This document shows, in pieces, positions 34,101 through 43,703 of a DNA stretch of 64,000 nt. The stretch's first letter is position 1. Each line of letters starts with the position of its first letter. The position numbers were made by a program, and so were the translations under genes. This DNA comes from Hyaloperonospora brassicae (lineage: Eukaryota > Oomycota > Peronosporomycetes > Peronosporales > Peronosporaceae). A model generated the notes under the pieces. That model worked only from the letters and a program-made list of their open reading frames with translations, did not search any database and had not been told where the DNA came from. The DNA is taken from the NCBI GenBank assembly GCA_947650285.1, contig CANTFL010000221.1, forward strand, positions 62,001-126,000, read 5' to 3'.

Positions 34101-34782
34101 TAGCCCGGCTATGGACGAACACATCGTCGAAGTAACTCGGTGCGAAATCCCGCACCGGTCTCAATAGATTTGTGACACATCTGTTGAAGGTAGCAGGGGC
34201 ATTACTCAGCCCCTGTGGCATCACCAGCCACTCTCACAGCATACCGCTGGGGGTGCTCACTGACGTGTACGGGATGTCCCGTTCACGCATGAGGATATGA
34301 TAGAATCCATCCATCAGATCCATGAACGAAAAGATGGTACTCTTTGACATACCATATATAATAACGTCCTTCCTCGGTATCGGCGTCTGAGCCGGTACCG
34401 TTGCAGCGTTCAACTTGTTGAATGCGTGCACTATCCGCCATATTACTGTGGCTTTTCGCACACAGAAGGTCGGAGAGATGTGAGGGGATGTCGATTCTCT
34501 CATATGGCCCGCTGCTAAGCGATTGGCAAAGAACTTGTCGATCGCTAGTACTTGTTCACGAGGCAGTGGCCACTGCTTCGTGACACAGTACTTCGAGACC
34601 GGTTTGAGCTCGATCTCGTGTCGAGTGCCTTTGTCCTTAGGCAACTCGCAAGGTACGGATTCATGGAATACATCTTTGAATCTGATCAAATCCTTATACA
34701 AAGGATTTGCCTGAAGCGACTTCCACGATTGAGATTCATATCTCTCAATCCGATTCTTCTCGTCGATGACACCTTCGTCCAT
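31200..34782 (-). pseudogene. E3 pol: RT, RNase H, integrase, decayed chromodomain
   Basis: RT is at 34782-34234 and 34224-33844 (SYFDDVFVHS). RNase H is at 33728-33282, here with an intact CALMQYDTDG segment. Integrase is at 33278-32270, with ECHD/ACHDAPSGGHRG, ACEVC-type SCEVCQRMK, MDFVFGKPED and FDRDPRFTA. The integrase tail is at 32018-31653 (VNDLVLLSTVNLP, RTHPTFHVGCLRPY). A chromodomain trace near 31330-31210 has FLVERILNQR and then stops. TGA at 34234-34236 and TAA near 33744 occupy the same codons as the stops in E1 and E2. A one-base insertion near 33862 is private to E3. Confidence 0.87.
31374..31759 (+). pseudogene. Antisense coiled-coil region of E3
   Basis: Homologue of the E1 coiled coil. 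It contains LTELREDVDPEYDRRHDL, LRADREKDRSEFALAQLESE and DELETVRREAAS, then a frameshift near 31650. The conserved tail KNLLGIFERATYL-type sequence follows in the next frame, ending at TAG 31757-31759. It lies opposite the pol linker. Confidence 0.5.
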
Positions 34783-35249
34783 CGATGAACTGCTGAGAAC
34801 CCTCTCGGTCTCAGCAAATTATGTTGCCGACCGAATATCGGCCACACACTCATCGTCTATGACGAGTACCCAGATCTACTTGACTTTGCCACTACGCAGA
34901 TCACGCAAGAACTGTTTCGGTTCTAGTGTCGGCAGTTGAATATCTTCGAAGTTAACTTCGGAGGCGCAACCAGATCTAGCGTGTAAGCGCCTACGCTTGA
35001 TACATCATTAATAAAGACATTTAATGTCTCGATTACCTCCTGAGAAATCACTTCCACAGGATCTGGGAGAGCTCTCTCCACAATAAAGTAATCATCTACA
35101 TTGTGTTCTTGTACAGTCGTGCTAAAGACCCTACCACAAGTAAGGCCATCGCACTTGCTCGTAGTACACCCACGTGAGTGTGGGCGTTCCAAGATATTCG
35201 TAAGGTGGTTATCTGAGGAACAAGTAGCAGGTATCGTAGCCGATCGATC

Positions 35250-35639
35250 CTACCAACTCACCCTTGGCTCGTATCTCCTGAGCCAAGACAACCCTAAGAT
35301 GACGTCGAACTTGTCCTCTAGGTCAAGCACGATGAAATCATCAACGTACTGTTCGCCTTTTAACGTGTAGTGGATTCCGACTACACTTTTCTTCACAGTG
35401 ATCGATGCGCCTGTCGCTAGACGCACCGTCATCTTTGTTGGAGAGATCTCCCGCTCCATGAAGTTAAAACTCCCTGCCTCTAGCGACTGGCGACGAACAA
35501 AATTGTTCGACGCCCCACAATCAACTAGGGTGCGAAGTGACAAGTCTTTGGTCACTTCTAACTTCAAGGTGATGAGAGACACCTCATCACCAGGTGCAGA
35601 GACACACAGAAATTGTGTGTCGGGAGCAACCTTTTTCAA
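35250..35639 (-). CDS. E3 aspartic protease region
   Basis: A 129-residue open segment with the catalytic VDCGASNNFVRR motif (Cys in place of Ser/Thr after the catalytic Asp), the flap-like VRLATGASITV, and the closing DVILGLSWLRRYEP motif. It is the best-preserved protease of the three elements. It is a domain of the Gag-Pol polyprotein rather than a separate gene. Confidence 0.8.
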   Translation of the reverse strand: MKKVAPDTQFLCVSAPGDEVSLITLKLEVTKDLSLRTLVDCGASNNFVRRQSLEAGSFNFMEREISPTKMTVRLATGASITVKKSVVGIHYTLKGEQYVDDFIVLDLEDKFDVILGLSWLRRYEPRVSW

Positions 35640-35710
35640 AAGATTTGCAAATTCTCTTGATGTTGCTGGATCAGTAGGGCGCTCCGCCCCTAAAGATCTC
35701 GACCGTTTTT

Positions 35711-36814
35711 TTATGGTTGGCCTTGCCGTTGCGGCTTTGCAACAGCATCGGACCCTCGCCCTCCAGTTCTTCTTGTTGGTGGTAGAATACTACGCTCAGC
35801 ACCGCGAGGTGCTGAGCGGGGGACACTGCATTCGTATGCATAACGTCCCAGTTTGTGACAGCGATGGCATATCATCATTCGCTTGTCGTTCATAAGGCGA
35901 GATTTCTCGCCCTCTACTTGACAGAGGTCCATTGGTTCTGGACCTCCGACTGCTAATCATCTCTGTGAACGATGCGGGGTCAACGTAGCGTGGGACTACC
36001 TCACACTATAATCTTCTTGCTATGCTGCGAAGATTCCCTCTGAGAGCGTCTTTAGCTCTCCGCGGAACAGGTGGTCCCTAACGGGACCGTCTGAAAGCCC
36101 TTGAATGAAGATTGTGATCAACACAAACTCACTCACAGGGTTCAATACCATGAAGCTTGCAAGGTATCGTACGTGCTGAGCGTAAGCGTGAACCTTACGC
36201 TTACCCCGTTTGATTCCGAAGAGTTCAGATAGTGTCCTGAACTCTGCTCTGGGCGGCTCGAACGTCTCACTGAGCAAGGTCTTAAAGACATCTTACTACC
36301 CAAACACATTTGGGTTGTGCAACTTGAGGTTTAGGGCCCAAGCTCTGGCTTCTCCTGTCAGGTTAGACTGAGCGAATGAGACTTGTATTCGCTCATCGTC
36401 TATGCGACGAGCATCGATGGCATCGTCCAGCTCTACGAACCACCTCAACAGGGAGTCTTCCTCGACTCCCCGATACTTGGAGACCTCTACTTTTAGAGAC
36501 TCCCGTCGACGCTCACGCGTCGGCTCTGCGGACTGAGACTGTTGTTGTCTCAGTGCTTCGGTCCGCTGGTGATCTTGTTATTGTTGTAACAAGATCACCT
36601 GCGCTCTCGACTCATCAAGTTCTCGTTGCAAGAACTTGTTAATGACGACATGTTGCTGGTCCCTATCCCTTGAGGATAGCATGGTCCATATGGCTTCCTC
36701 GCCAACGGTCGAACTCATTTGTTCGATCGCACTCCATTCGACGTCGCTCAAATGGGAGTAGCTTTCACGGGTTCCGTGAAAGCTGTCACCGTCTACATCG
36801 TCTAACATGTTCAT
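35711..36814 (-). pseudogene. E3 gag (capsid and zinc knuckle)
   Basis: Pieces in order: 36814-36578 (MNMLDDVDGDSFHGTRE, SSTVGEEAI), 36277-36020 (ETFEPPRAEFR, KVHAYAQHVRYLAS, GLSDGPVRDHLFR) and 35932-35711 with a CCHC knuckle, CHRCHKLGRYAYEC. Stops separate the pieces. It aligns along its length with the E2 gag, at clearly lower identity than the RT regions show. Confidence 0.85.
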
Positions 36815-36864
36815 GTTGGGCGATGGGGTTGTGGTTCTTGGATGGACTACAAAGTGCTACCAGG

Positions 36865-37303
36865 TGCAAAGGGGCACTGTTGACTACGTACTGGTTGACC
36901 AGTACGGAGTATACTTCCACTGACGACAGTGGTCGAAAGTGCCCTGCTAGGTGTTGAAGGAACACAGAGGAAGGAAAGGAGAATAAGTAGATAGACTAGT
37001 TTCTTGGTAAAAGTTAAACTGTATTAATATAATTAAGTTCTATATCTTCTTGAATCTCTGTTGTCCTGCCATAATTATGCTGATATAACTAAATGTATGA
37101 TGACGTCTACTCACCACCCATTGCGCGCGTCTAGCAGCGATTGGTGGGTTGATATCATCACGATATCAACCAAATAAAATACCCTTCGGTCATCTCAACA
37201 ATATCGCAATGTCTGTGATATTGTTAAAGAAAATTCGACGTAATATTCTTTATTGTCAAATTGTTCTTAATGACACTTCCATGTAACGGGCTACCCCGTT
37301 ACA
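36865..37303 (-). repeat. Type C LTR (5' LTR of E3)
   Basis: A 439-bp direct repeat of 29616-30053. It begins TGCAAAGGGGCAC and ends with the hairpin TGTAACGGGCTACCCCGTTACA. Confidence 0.92.
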
Positions 37304-37308
37304 CATCA
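37304..37308. other. Target-site duplication CATCA, right of E3
   Basis: Exact partner of 29611-29615. Confidence 0.85.
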
Positions 37309-38640
37309 GGTAAGTACCTGTGTGGGTTAAATTATGCTTGCCGTCGAGCGTTGAGGGTCCTGGCTTAGAGATGTTTATACTGGTAATTATTCGACGTTAG
37401 GAAGTACCGGGTCAATGAAGTCTTGATAGAAGCGAAAGAAAACCACTATTTGACGACGAGTCGATAAACGTCACTTGATTGGACTGTTTTGAGTCTCTTT
37501 CATCGACGATCCGGTGAAATTCGGAATCAGGCATTTATATCAGACTTTTAAAGTAAGGTGTCGGGGGACCTCAGCCGACAGCACCATAATGTTTACAAGC
37601 AGGCATACACTGATCTAGGAAAATTGTAAAGATTAACGATTGAAGCGCCGGCGTCCACCCTTAGGTGCAAGTTCGCAAACGTGAGAGGTGTAGAATCTGC
37701 TGATCTTAGGTAGCCAGCCTGTGTAGGATTTGGTAGCGAGGTGAGAATAGGCGAAAGCTACCCCTGGAATTTCGGGGCGATCTTGGAAGGTCATTTTACA
37801 AACGCACCAGTCCGTTCACCGACATCATCAGCGATTGCTGTGTTTGTGCGCTGAGGTTGTATCAAATCATATTTGACTTACGGCTGTACCACATTTATCG
37901 TCAACTATAGCTCATCCCGCTTATGCTAATCCGACCAGCGCGACTGGCCGATACCCTACGTGGACGAGTTTAAGGTCCTGCATTGGCTTCTGATACTTTC
38001 GAGTGTGCTTCAACGCCGATAAGTTCGATCGTGTAACGGTCGCAGTGCTGAATCACACCGCCGACTGCGTTCTCGATGTCATATATCACGCATATCATGA
38101 ATCCTATCACACATCCGACAAGATTGCGGTACAATACATCATAAAACTTTGTCCATCCTTGATATCATGTAATGGACCAGCATCCGCGTCGACTAGTGGA
38201 TAAGCCTTGGTCGTCCAGATCCTTTCGGCTTTCGTTGCGACAACGTAATAATGCGTTTAGTTTAATCGCGTGAGACCTTAATGTTAAATAGTAATCGCGT
38301 TCCCCAAGCATCTTCAAGTCTAACACAGTATTTAGCTTCGAAGCAATATCGCGCGTTAATCTTGGGTCCTGCTCGCGATGTTCGTATCATTGACGTAACC
38401 ACAAGGGCTAAGTGTATAGTTGGTGCCGCTTACAACGTCTTGGCAGCGATTGGTGGTAGAGTTGATTGACCGATCGTAGTTGGTAAGCGACAAAGTGCCG
38501 ATTATAGCCTTCATTTTAATATTCCTTCGATGTTTACTTAGCAAGGATCAATTTGGCGAAAGCGATCAATTAGGAAAGTATCCACGTTAACCCATTTTTG
38601 ATATCAACGACATACAACGGGCCCACCCCATTCGACCAAG
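37309..38640. other. Decayed intergenic DNA, nothing recognised
   Basis: About 1.3 kb with short frames only. A plus frame at 38003-38203 has some protein-like composition, but I cannot assign it to any family. Confidence 0.4.
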
Positions 38641-39088
38641 TGTAATATGGCACACTTCTTACCAGACAACTGACAAGCCCTTGTACCGACAGTGCAAGTG
38701 TGTGTACTTCCAAATATCACGTACATGGTCTGTGCAGAGGAATAGAACTACCTAAGCAAGAAACTGCTCGAGTCGGGGAATGCAAAACTGTATATTCAAT
38801 ATGGTTATGTCTTTTAATACACCTATTTTGTCGTACATAAGCTATATAAATTACAAATTACCAACTACTAATATCGTCACCACCCATTGCTCGCGTCCAG
38901 AAGCGATTGGTGGATTATTTAGTTAATGTCGTGGTCTGTATCCACCCATGGTGGAGCGGTGCTGAACATTACCTCCAGAGGTGATACATCTTCAACACGT
39001 ATTTGCGAGAGTAATATTAAACAGTACTACGCTGTATTCTCATGGACGTAATTCGAGCCAAAGGCATGTAACAGGCTCACCCCATACA
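38641..39088 (-). repeat. Degenerate solo LTR related to type B
   Basis: About 448 bp. The left end (TGTAATATGGCACACTTCTTA) aligns with the tip of the type B LTR. The middle contains CACCCATTGCTCGCGT and GCGATTGGTGGAT. The right end (ATGTAACAGGCTCACCCCATACA) matches the other tip. No internal element sequence adjoins it and no target duplication is left. Confidence 0.7.
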
Positions 39089-39106
39089 AGGGCAGTCAGA
39101 GCAAGT

Positions 39107-39145
39107 AGCTTTGTATCGATGCGTGTTTCACTTGACACTGCCGCG
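39107..39145. repeat. LINE-tail fragment, inverted copy of 1-39
   Basis: 39-base exact match to the reverse complement of the window start. It sits just after the solo LTR and about 640 bp upstream of GH72 copy 2. Confidence 0.6.
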
Positions 39146-39784
39146 GTCTTGTGATCGTCTTCTGGACTGAATGTGCTATCGAGCGCATAGTTCACCGATC
39201 TTATGCGGAATAGTTTAGTTGCCAAGCAGCAGGTACAGTACGAAAAGAAGTTACAGGTGCGGGTAAGTCCCTGAAGCGTGGCTGGCGCTTCGAGCTGAAA
39301 GTTTACCAGCAGAGTGGATGCTTCGCACAAAGCGCTTCAACGCATTTGCAAAGCGGCAGGTAGCAGGTACGCGAACATGGCGGACAATTGATGTGCGCGT
39401 ACACTTCAGTAGCCACTACCGTCCAAACGAGTGTGTCTGCTCTGGGTATCGCAGTAGACAACCCTTGCGTTTGTAATTGCAGCGGCCTGTGGAGAATGAC
39501 AACACATAGCACGCTACAAGGCCACTGCATATGTAAAATGCGATCAGTGCGCTGGCGAAGACATCCCGATGTAGAAGAGGAGGTAGCATTCGCTTGGTCA
39601 CGTATCGCATGTGTGACATCATGTCGGTTTGATGTGGTCGAGTGTTTGCTGTCTTTGCCTGCATGTCCCTTCCCCGACGACGGCGACGACGACGACGATG
39701 AAGATTCCACGAAACACGAGCACGTTAAAGTGGTCGAAACGCATTTCCCCTTTGTCCAAACAAAGCCAAACACATCTCTGCAAG
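39146..39784. other. Upstream region of GH72 copy 2
   Basis: No gene recognised. It contains a run of GAC/GACGAC triplets near 39675-39705. From about 39757 it becomes nearly identical to the leader of GH72 copy 1 (CCAAACAAAGCCAAACACA). Before that point the two upstream regions are unrelated, so the two genes have different promoters. Confidence 0.6.
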
Positions 39785-41925
39785 ATGGCCTTTGGTTCCC
39801 GTGTCCGCAGCCTCTGTGCTCTCGCGGTGCTCTGCACTGCAGTGTCGATAGTGCCCACAGCTGATGCGTGGCCGGCGCCGATCGTCACGAAAGGCAACAA
39901 GTTGTTCGATTCCAAGACGGGTGTGGAATTCCGGATGAAAGGCATGGCCTACTACCCTCGTCCGAACGACGGCCGCATGGCCACCGTGGGCAACTACGAC
40001 TGGGCAGCCGATAAGCACGAGGACGTGTGGCAGCCGCACTTGGAAGTGCTCAAGGACCTCGGCGTCAACACGATTCGGCTCTACTCGATCGACCCGGGCA
40101 CCTCGCACGACAAGTTCATGTGTGCGTGCTCGGAAGCAGGCATTTACGTGCTGGTCGGCATCACTGCACCGTGAGTAGAAGCACTACCTGTCTGTCTATC
40201 TGTCTGTCTATCTGTCTGTCTATCTGTCTGCCTGTCTGCCTGTCACGTCGCTTTCTCCCTTCTGCTGCAAGGACTTCTGTCACCAGTGTTCGTTGACTGT
40301 GGACAGTGGATTTATTCACCTATGTATCGCTCGACCCGTCCGGACGCTCGAGACTTGACTGACTGAGACTGACTGACGGATTGTGCTGTGTTCCTTGCCA
40401 GGTGTGAAAACTGCTCCGTGCTGGACTACCTGCCGCCCAAGTGCTATCCGGAAGACCTGTTCACGCGTGCGCAGATGGTGTACAACGCGTTTGCAGTGTA
40501 TGACAACACTTTGGGCTTCAGTGTCGGCAACGAGAACAACCTGCAGACGGAGAATGGCGCCGATGGTACGGCCACGGCGCCCTGTGTCAAGGCTTTCTTG
40601 CGGGACACTCGCAGTTACGCTGCGAGTTGCTCGGGCTCGGTGCGGCAGGTGCCCATTGGCCTCGACATTGCCGACATTCCGCCTCGCGAGCAGTGGATGG
40701 CGTACTACGATTGTGCGGTCGACGACGACGAGAACACGCGGGCGCAATGGTAGGACGCGCGTGCATGTGATGGCACTTGTGTGTGTGTGTGTATGGTGGT
40801 TGGCAGTAGTGATAGGGGTGGCAACCACCGTGGCTGCCTGGCTGGGTGGTTGGGTCGCGTCGCTGGCAGTTGAGAGCTGGTTGCTCACACGACTGTGTGT
40901 TGACGTGTTGGTGGCTGCTTGAGCAGGATGGGCTTCAACCCGTACGTCGAATGCGATCCGACGACCCACGTCAAGTACTCGCAGTCCTCCGGGTTGCAGA
41001 AGATCATGGCGGAGTACGCGAAGGTCGGCTACTCTCGTCCGCTCATGTTTGGCGAGTTCGGCTGCAACAAGGGCGTGAACACCATTGACGGCTACGAGAA
41101 CCAGCGCACGTTCTACGATGTAAGGAGCAAAGGAAGAAAGAGGAGGAGAGGCTATTGCAACGAGCAACTGGAAGAGGCAGTCGAGCTGACCGCGATGTTG
41201 TTGCGTGTGTGCAGGCCAAGTGGATGAACACGGAGAAGGAGATGACGGACGAGATCGTCGGTGGCAACGTGTTTGAGTTCACCACGGAAGCTGCCAACCT
41301 GTTGGATAGAGAAGGTGAGTTTCTGAATGTTCAGGGCAGTCGACGTGACAAAAGCACTGACGGGTCAGATGTGCATGCCCTTTGCCAATATGCAGCCTTG
41401 ATCAAGACTGCGGATGCCGGGAAGTATGGCGTCGGCTACTTCCAGCCGGACGACTGCGACAACAATAAGACTCTGTGCGTGTTCACTCCGTACCCGGAGT
41501 ATGAGTATCTCAAGGAAGCGTACACGACTACCAAGAGCTCGGCCCTCGTGCACGACAGCTTCACACCGACGCGTGACGCAATATTGAGCTGCCCTGCGAA
41601 CATGTCGACCGCGTTGCCGTCAACTCCCGATGGTAAGGCGTGTTTGTGTCTTGCAGCTTCATAGTTTACGTCGTAACGTTTTGGTTTGGAACGCTTGGCT
41701 CATGCAGTGACAATCTTGGCGTGTGCTGCGACCCAGCCGAGTTGCAAGGGCAAGAAGGCGAATGCATACGAACACGTGAAGTCGAGCACTAAAGTTGGTG
41801 AAAAGCGCACCCCCTCGAACGAAGACGCGGCATTTGTTACGAGTGCGGGCCGTGTGTTATCGGATATCGTGATACGCGCTACTTCCGTCGGGGCGATTGT
41901 CGTTGTGTCCTTACTGACGATGTGA
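39785..41925 (+). CDS. GH72 beta-1,3-glucanosyltransferase, GPI-anchored, copy 2
   Basis: Six exons: 39785-40170, 40402-40749, 40927-41119, 41215-41314, 41396-41632, 41708-41925. They join in frame to 493 residues. Domain order and catalytic motifs match copy 1 (GNENN and MFGEFGC). Exons 1-3 with their introns, and the middle of exon 5, are almost identical to copy 1. Intron 4, the end of exon 5, intron 5 and exon 6 are divergent. The C-terminal tail ends in a hydrophobic stretch ([12 protein letters not shown]) suited to a GPI signal. Coding changes near the start include Arg to Ser in the signal peptide and Leu to Pro after WxAPI. It is probably functional, since no stop or frameshift is seen. 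Confidence 0.92.
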
Positions 41926-43703
41926 AGGAAGTCGGGACATTGCGGGCGTCACCGGATCAGCCTTCGCCACGGAATCGTGCCCGATCCAGCGGGGGGAAAC
42001 TAGTCTGCGATCAGCTTGAGGTCACAGGATACGGCGAGTGACAGTACAACTATGCCACAGGTTATGAAGGCCCATTGCATTGCATTAGCTAGTCAGTGAC
42101 TTGGTAATGAAAGGAATGGTCGACTCTGAGTCGCAAGTGGCTGCCAACAATGCCCAAGAAAAAGAGGCAAATCTGCCTTTGAGATACTAAAGAAGTTCGG
42201 GGTGAATGCAGTTTCGTCTGTTAGTGGTAAGAGTAGTGCATCGCACGACAAAGTCATCGGTGCTGCGGTCTCATGGACATCTTTGCAAGCAAAGTCGGTA
42301 GTGATATCAATTCTCGAGAAATAGCAGCTTTCGTGTCTTGGACATATCGCGCCTTTGGTGCGACGCCGATGGGTTACAAAACGACTACGATTACCAAAGC
42401 ACAGGTGAAGTACGACCAGACGCACGTCCACGCTTCCAGCAACGAACTTGTAGGGCCAATCACAAGCAACGGGTGCATGAAACTCCGGACTATGTGAGCG
42501 TAGCACCCTGGTCGCAGCACGCTTTGGACTCCATTCTGTTCTTCGGAACACAAAGCATTGAGCCCTGGATGCGGAATATGACCGTGCTTCCAGTTTGTGG
42601 CCAAGGTGCAAAACTGATGACAGCGCGTGACTCCGCGTGTCGCATCTGCCTTTGGACAACTTGTGTTTGCGCAGACATTGAGCGACGAGAAGAGCGTTCA
42701 TCCTCGCTCGACTGGCGATCTTGTGCTTGAAGTGCCATTTGTCTGGCCGTCCACGATTGATCAGGCGCTTTGACCGGCCTTTGCCATCGTTCAGAACGAG
42801 TCGAATCGATTCGGGACCACCCATTTGACAAGTTATTAGAGTCCGAGAAGAGTTCAGCAGACACTGAATCAGCTGTTTGCTTCAACACGACTCTCTTGCA
42901 TCCCGTGTCAGAAACTTGAGAAACCTCGTAAGATATGCGCTTGGACGACACCACATGGACAGAGTCACCAGAGTTGAGTTTTTCTTCAGCCGCAGTCGCG
43001 TCGTCCGTACTATTTGCGGCCACCAAAATCGCGACCCTTTGCCGCCACAGGCGCTATCTGTTGTAGCCGTCGGCAGGTAGCAAACGTGGGGCAGTCGGCG
43101 TTCTCCTTGAATCATTAGGCAGAGGGATATAAAGGGACGGGAGCGACGTTGACCGAATCTGAGTGAAGCGTTGAGTTGACCATCGCTTGTCAAACCCAAG
43201 AACGTTTGCACGACTACATTGGACTATCAGAGCCAACCACTGCACGCACAACTCATCCGCGCACTCTCATTGAACTGCGTCAACTCCAACGCACCGATTG
43301 CCAATTGCAATGACTTCGTACAACAAGCGGTTGTGCGTTGCTCTGCATGCAAATGTCCTCGTGAACCATATCGCGCCGACCTTTTGGTCTCGACAGTTGT
43401 CGCTACTCCCGTCGTGTCCAACGGGTGTATACCGACTTGCCACTGACTTGTATACTCCACACACACACACAGAAAGTGCGTGCGTGCGTGAGTGAGACAC
43501 TACGACCCAAGTGTGGCCTGTCCTGTCTCTCCCCTCCCCCTCGCTCCCCCCCAGTAGCAATAAACAGTAGTGTATACCACCCACCACTTGATCACTCGCC
43601 TACTCGACCAGTAGTTGTCGTTGTCGACGGCGGCAGTGGCGGTGGTACCGTGTACCACGCCCGCACTCGCGACAACCCGACCTCAAGAGCTCTTTTGGCG
43701 ACG
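41926..43703. other. Intergenic DNA between GH72 copy 2 and the SET-fusion gene
   Basis: It holds one possible minus-strand coding piece (42490-43026, listed separately) and the promoter and leader of the SET-fusion gene. A short CA run lies at about 43457-43471. The leader frame is open upstream of the chosen start but has no homology signal. Confidence 0.5.
42490..43026 (-). CDS. Possible hypothetical protein fragment
   Basis: A minus-strand open segment of about 178 codons with fairly ordinary, soluble-protein composition (GDSVHVVSSKRISYE, SAELFSDSNNLS, ERWQRPVKAP). It lacks an ATG, so it would have to be an internal or terminal exon. A possible acceptor AG lies a little upstream on its strand. 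No domain is recognised and no partner exon was found. It may be chance. Confidence 0.22.
   Translation of the reverse strand: MVAANSTDDATAAEEKLNSGDSVHVVSSKRISYEVSQVSDTGCKRVVLKQTADSVSAELFSDSNNLSNGWSRIDSTRSERWQRPVKAPDQSWTARQMALQAQDRQSSEDERSSRRSMSAQTQVVQRQMRHAESRAVISFAPWPQTGSTVIFRIQGSMLCVPKNRMESKACCDQGATLT

Larger units (their letters stand above)
29616..37303 (-). mobile_element. Ty3/gypsy chromoviral element E3 (complete structure, inactive)
   Basis: A 7.7-kb minus-strand element with matching LTRs (29616-30053 and 36865-37303) and a perfect 5-bp target duplication CATCA at 29611-29615 and 37304-37308. It has a primer-binding site at 36862-36844 and a polypurine tract (GGGAGGGGTGA) next to the 3' LTR. 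Gene order on its strand is gag, protease, RT, RNase H, integrase and decayed chromodomain, with the antisense ORF at 30186-31186 on the plus strand. Several stops and frameshifts inactivate it. Confidence 0.95.
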
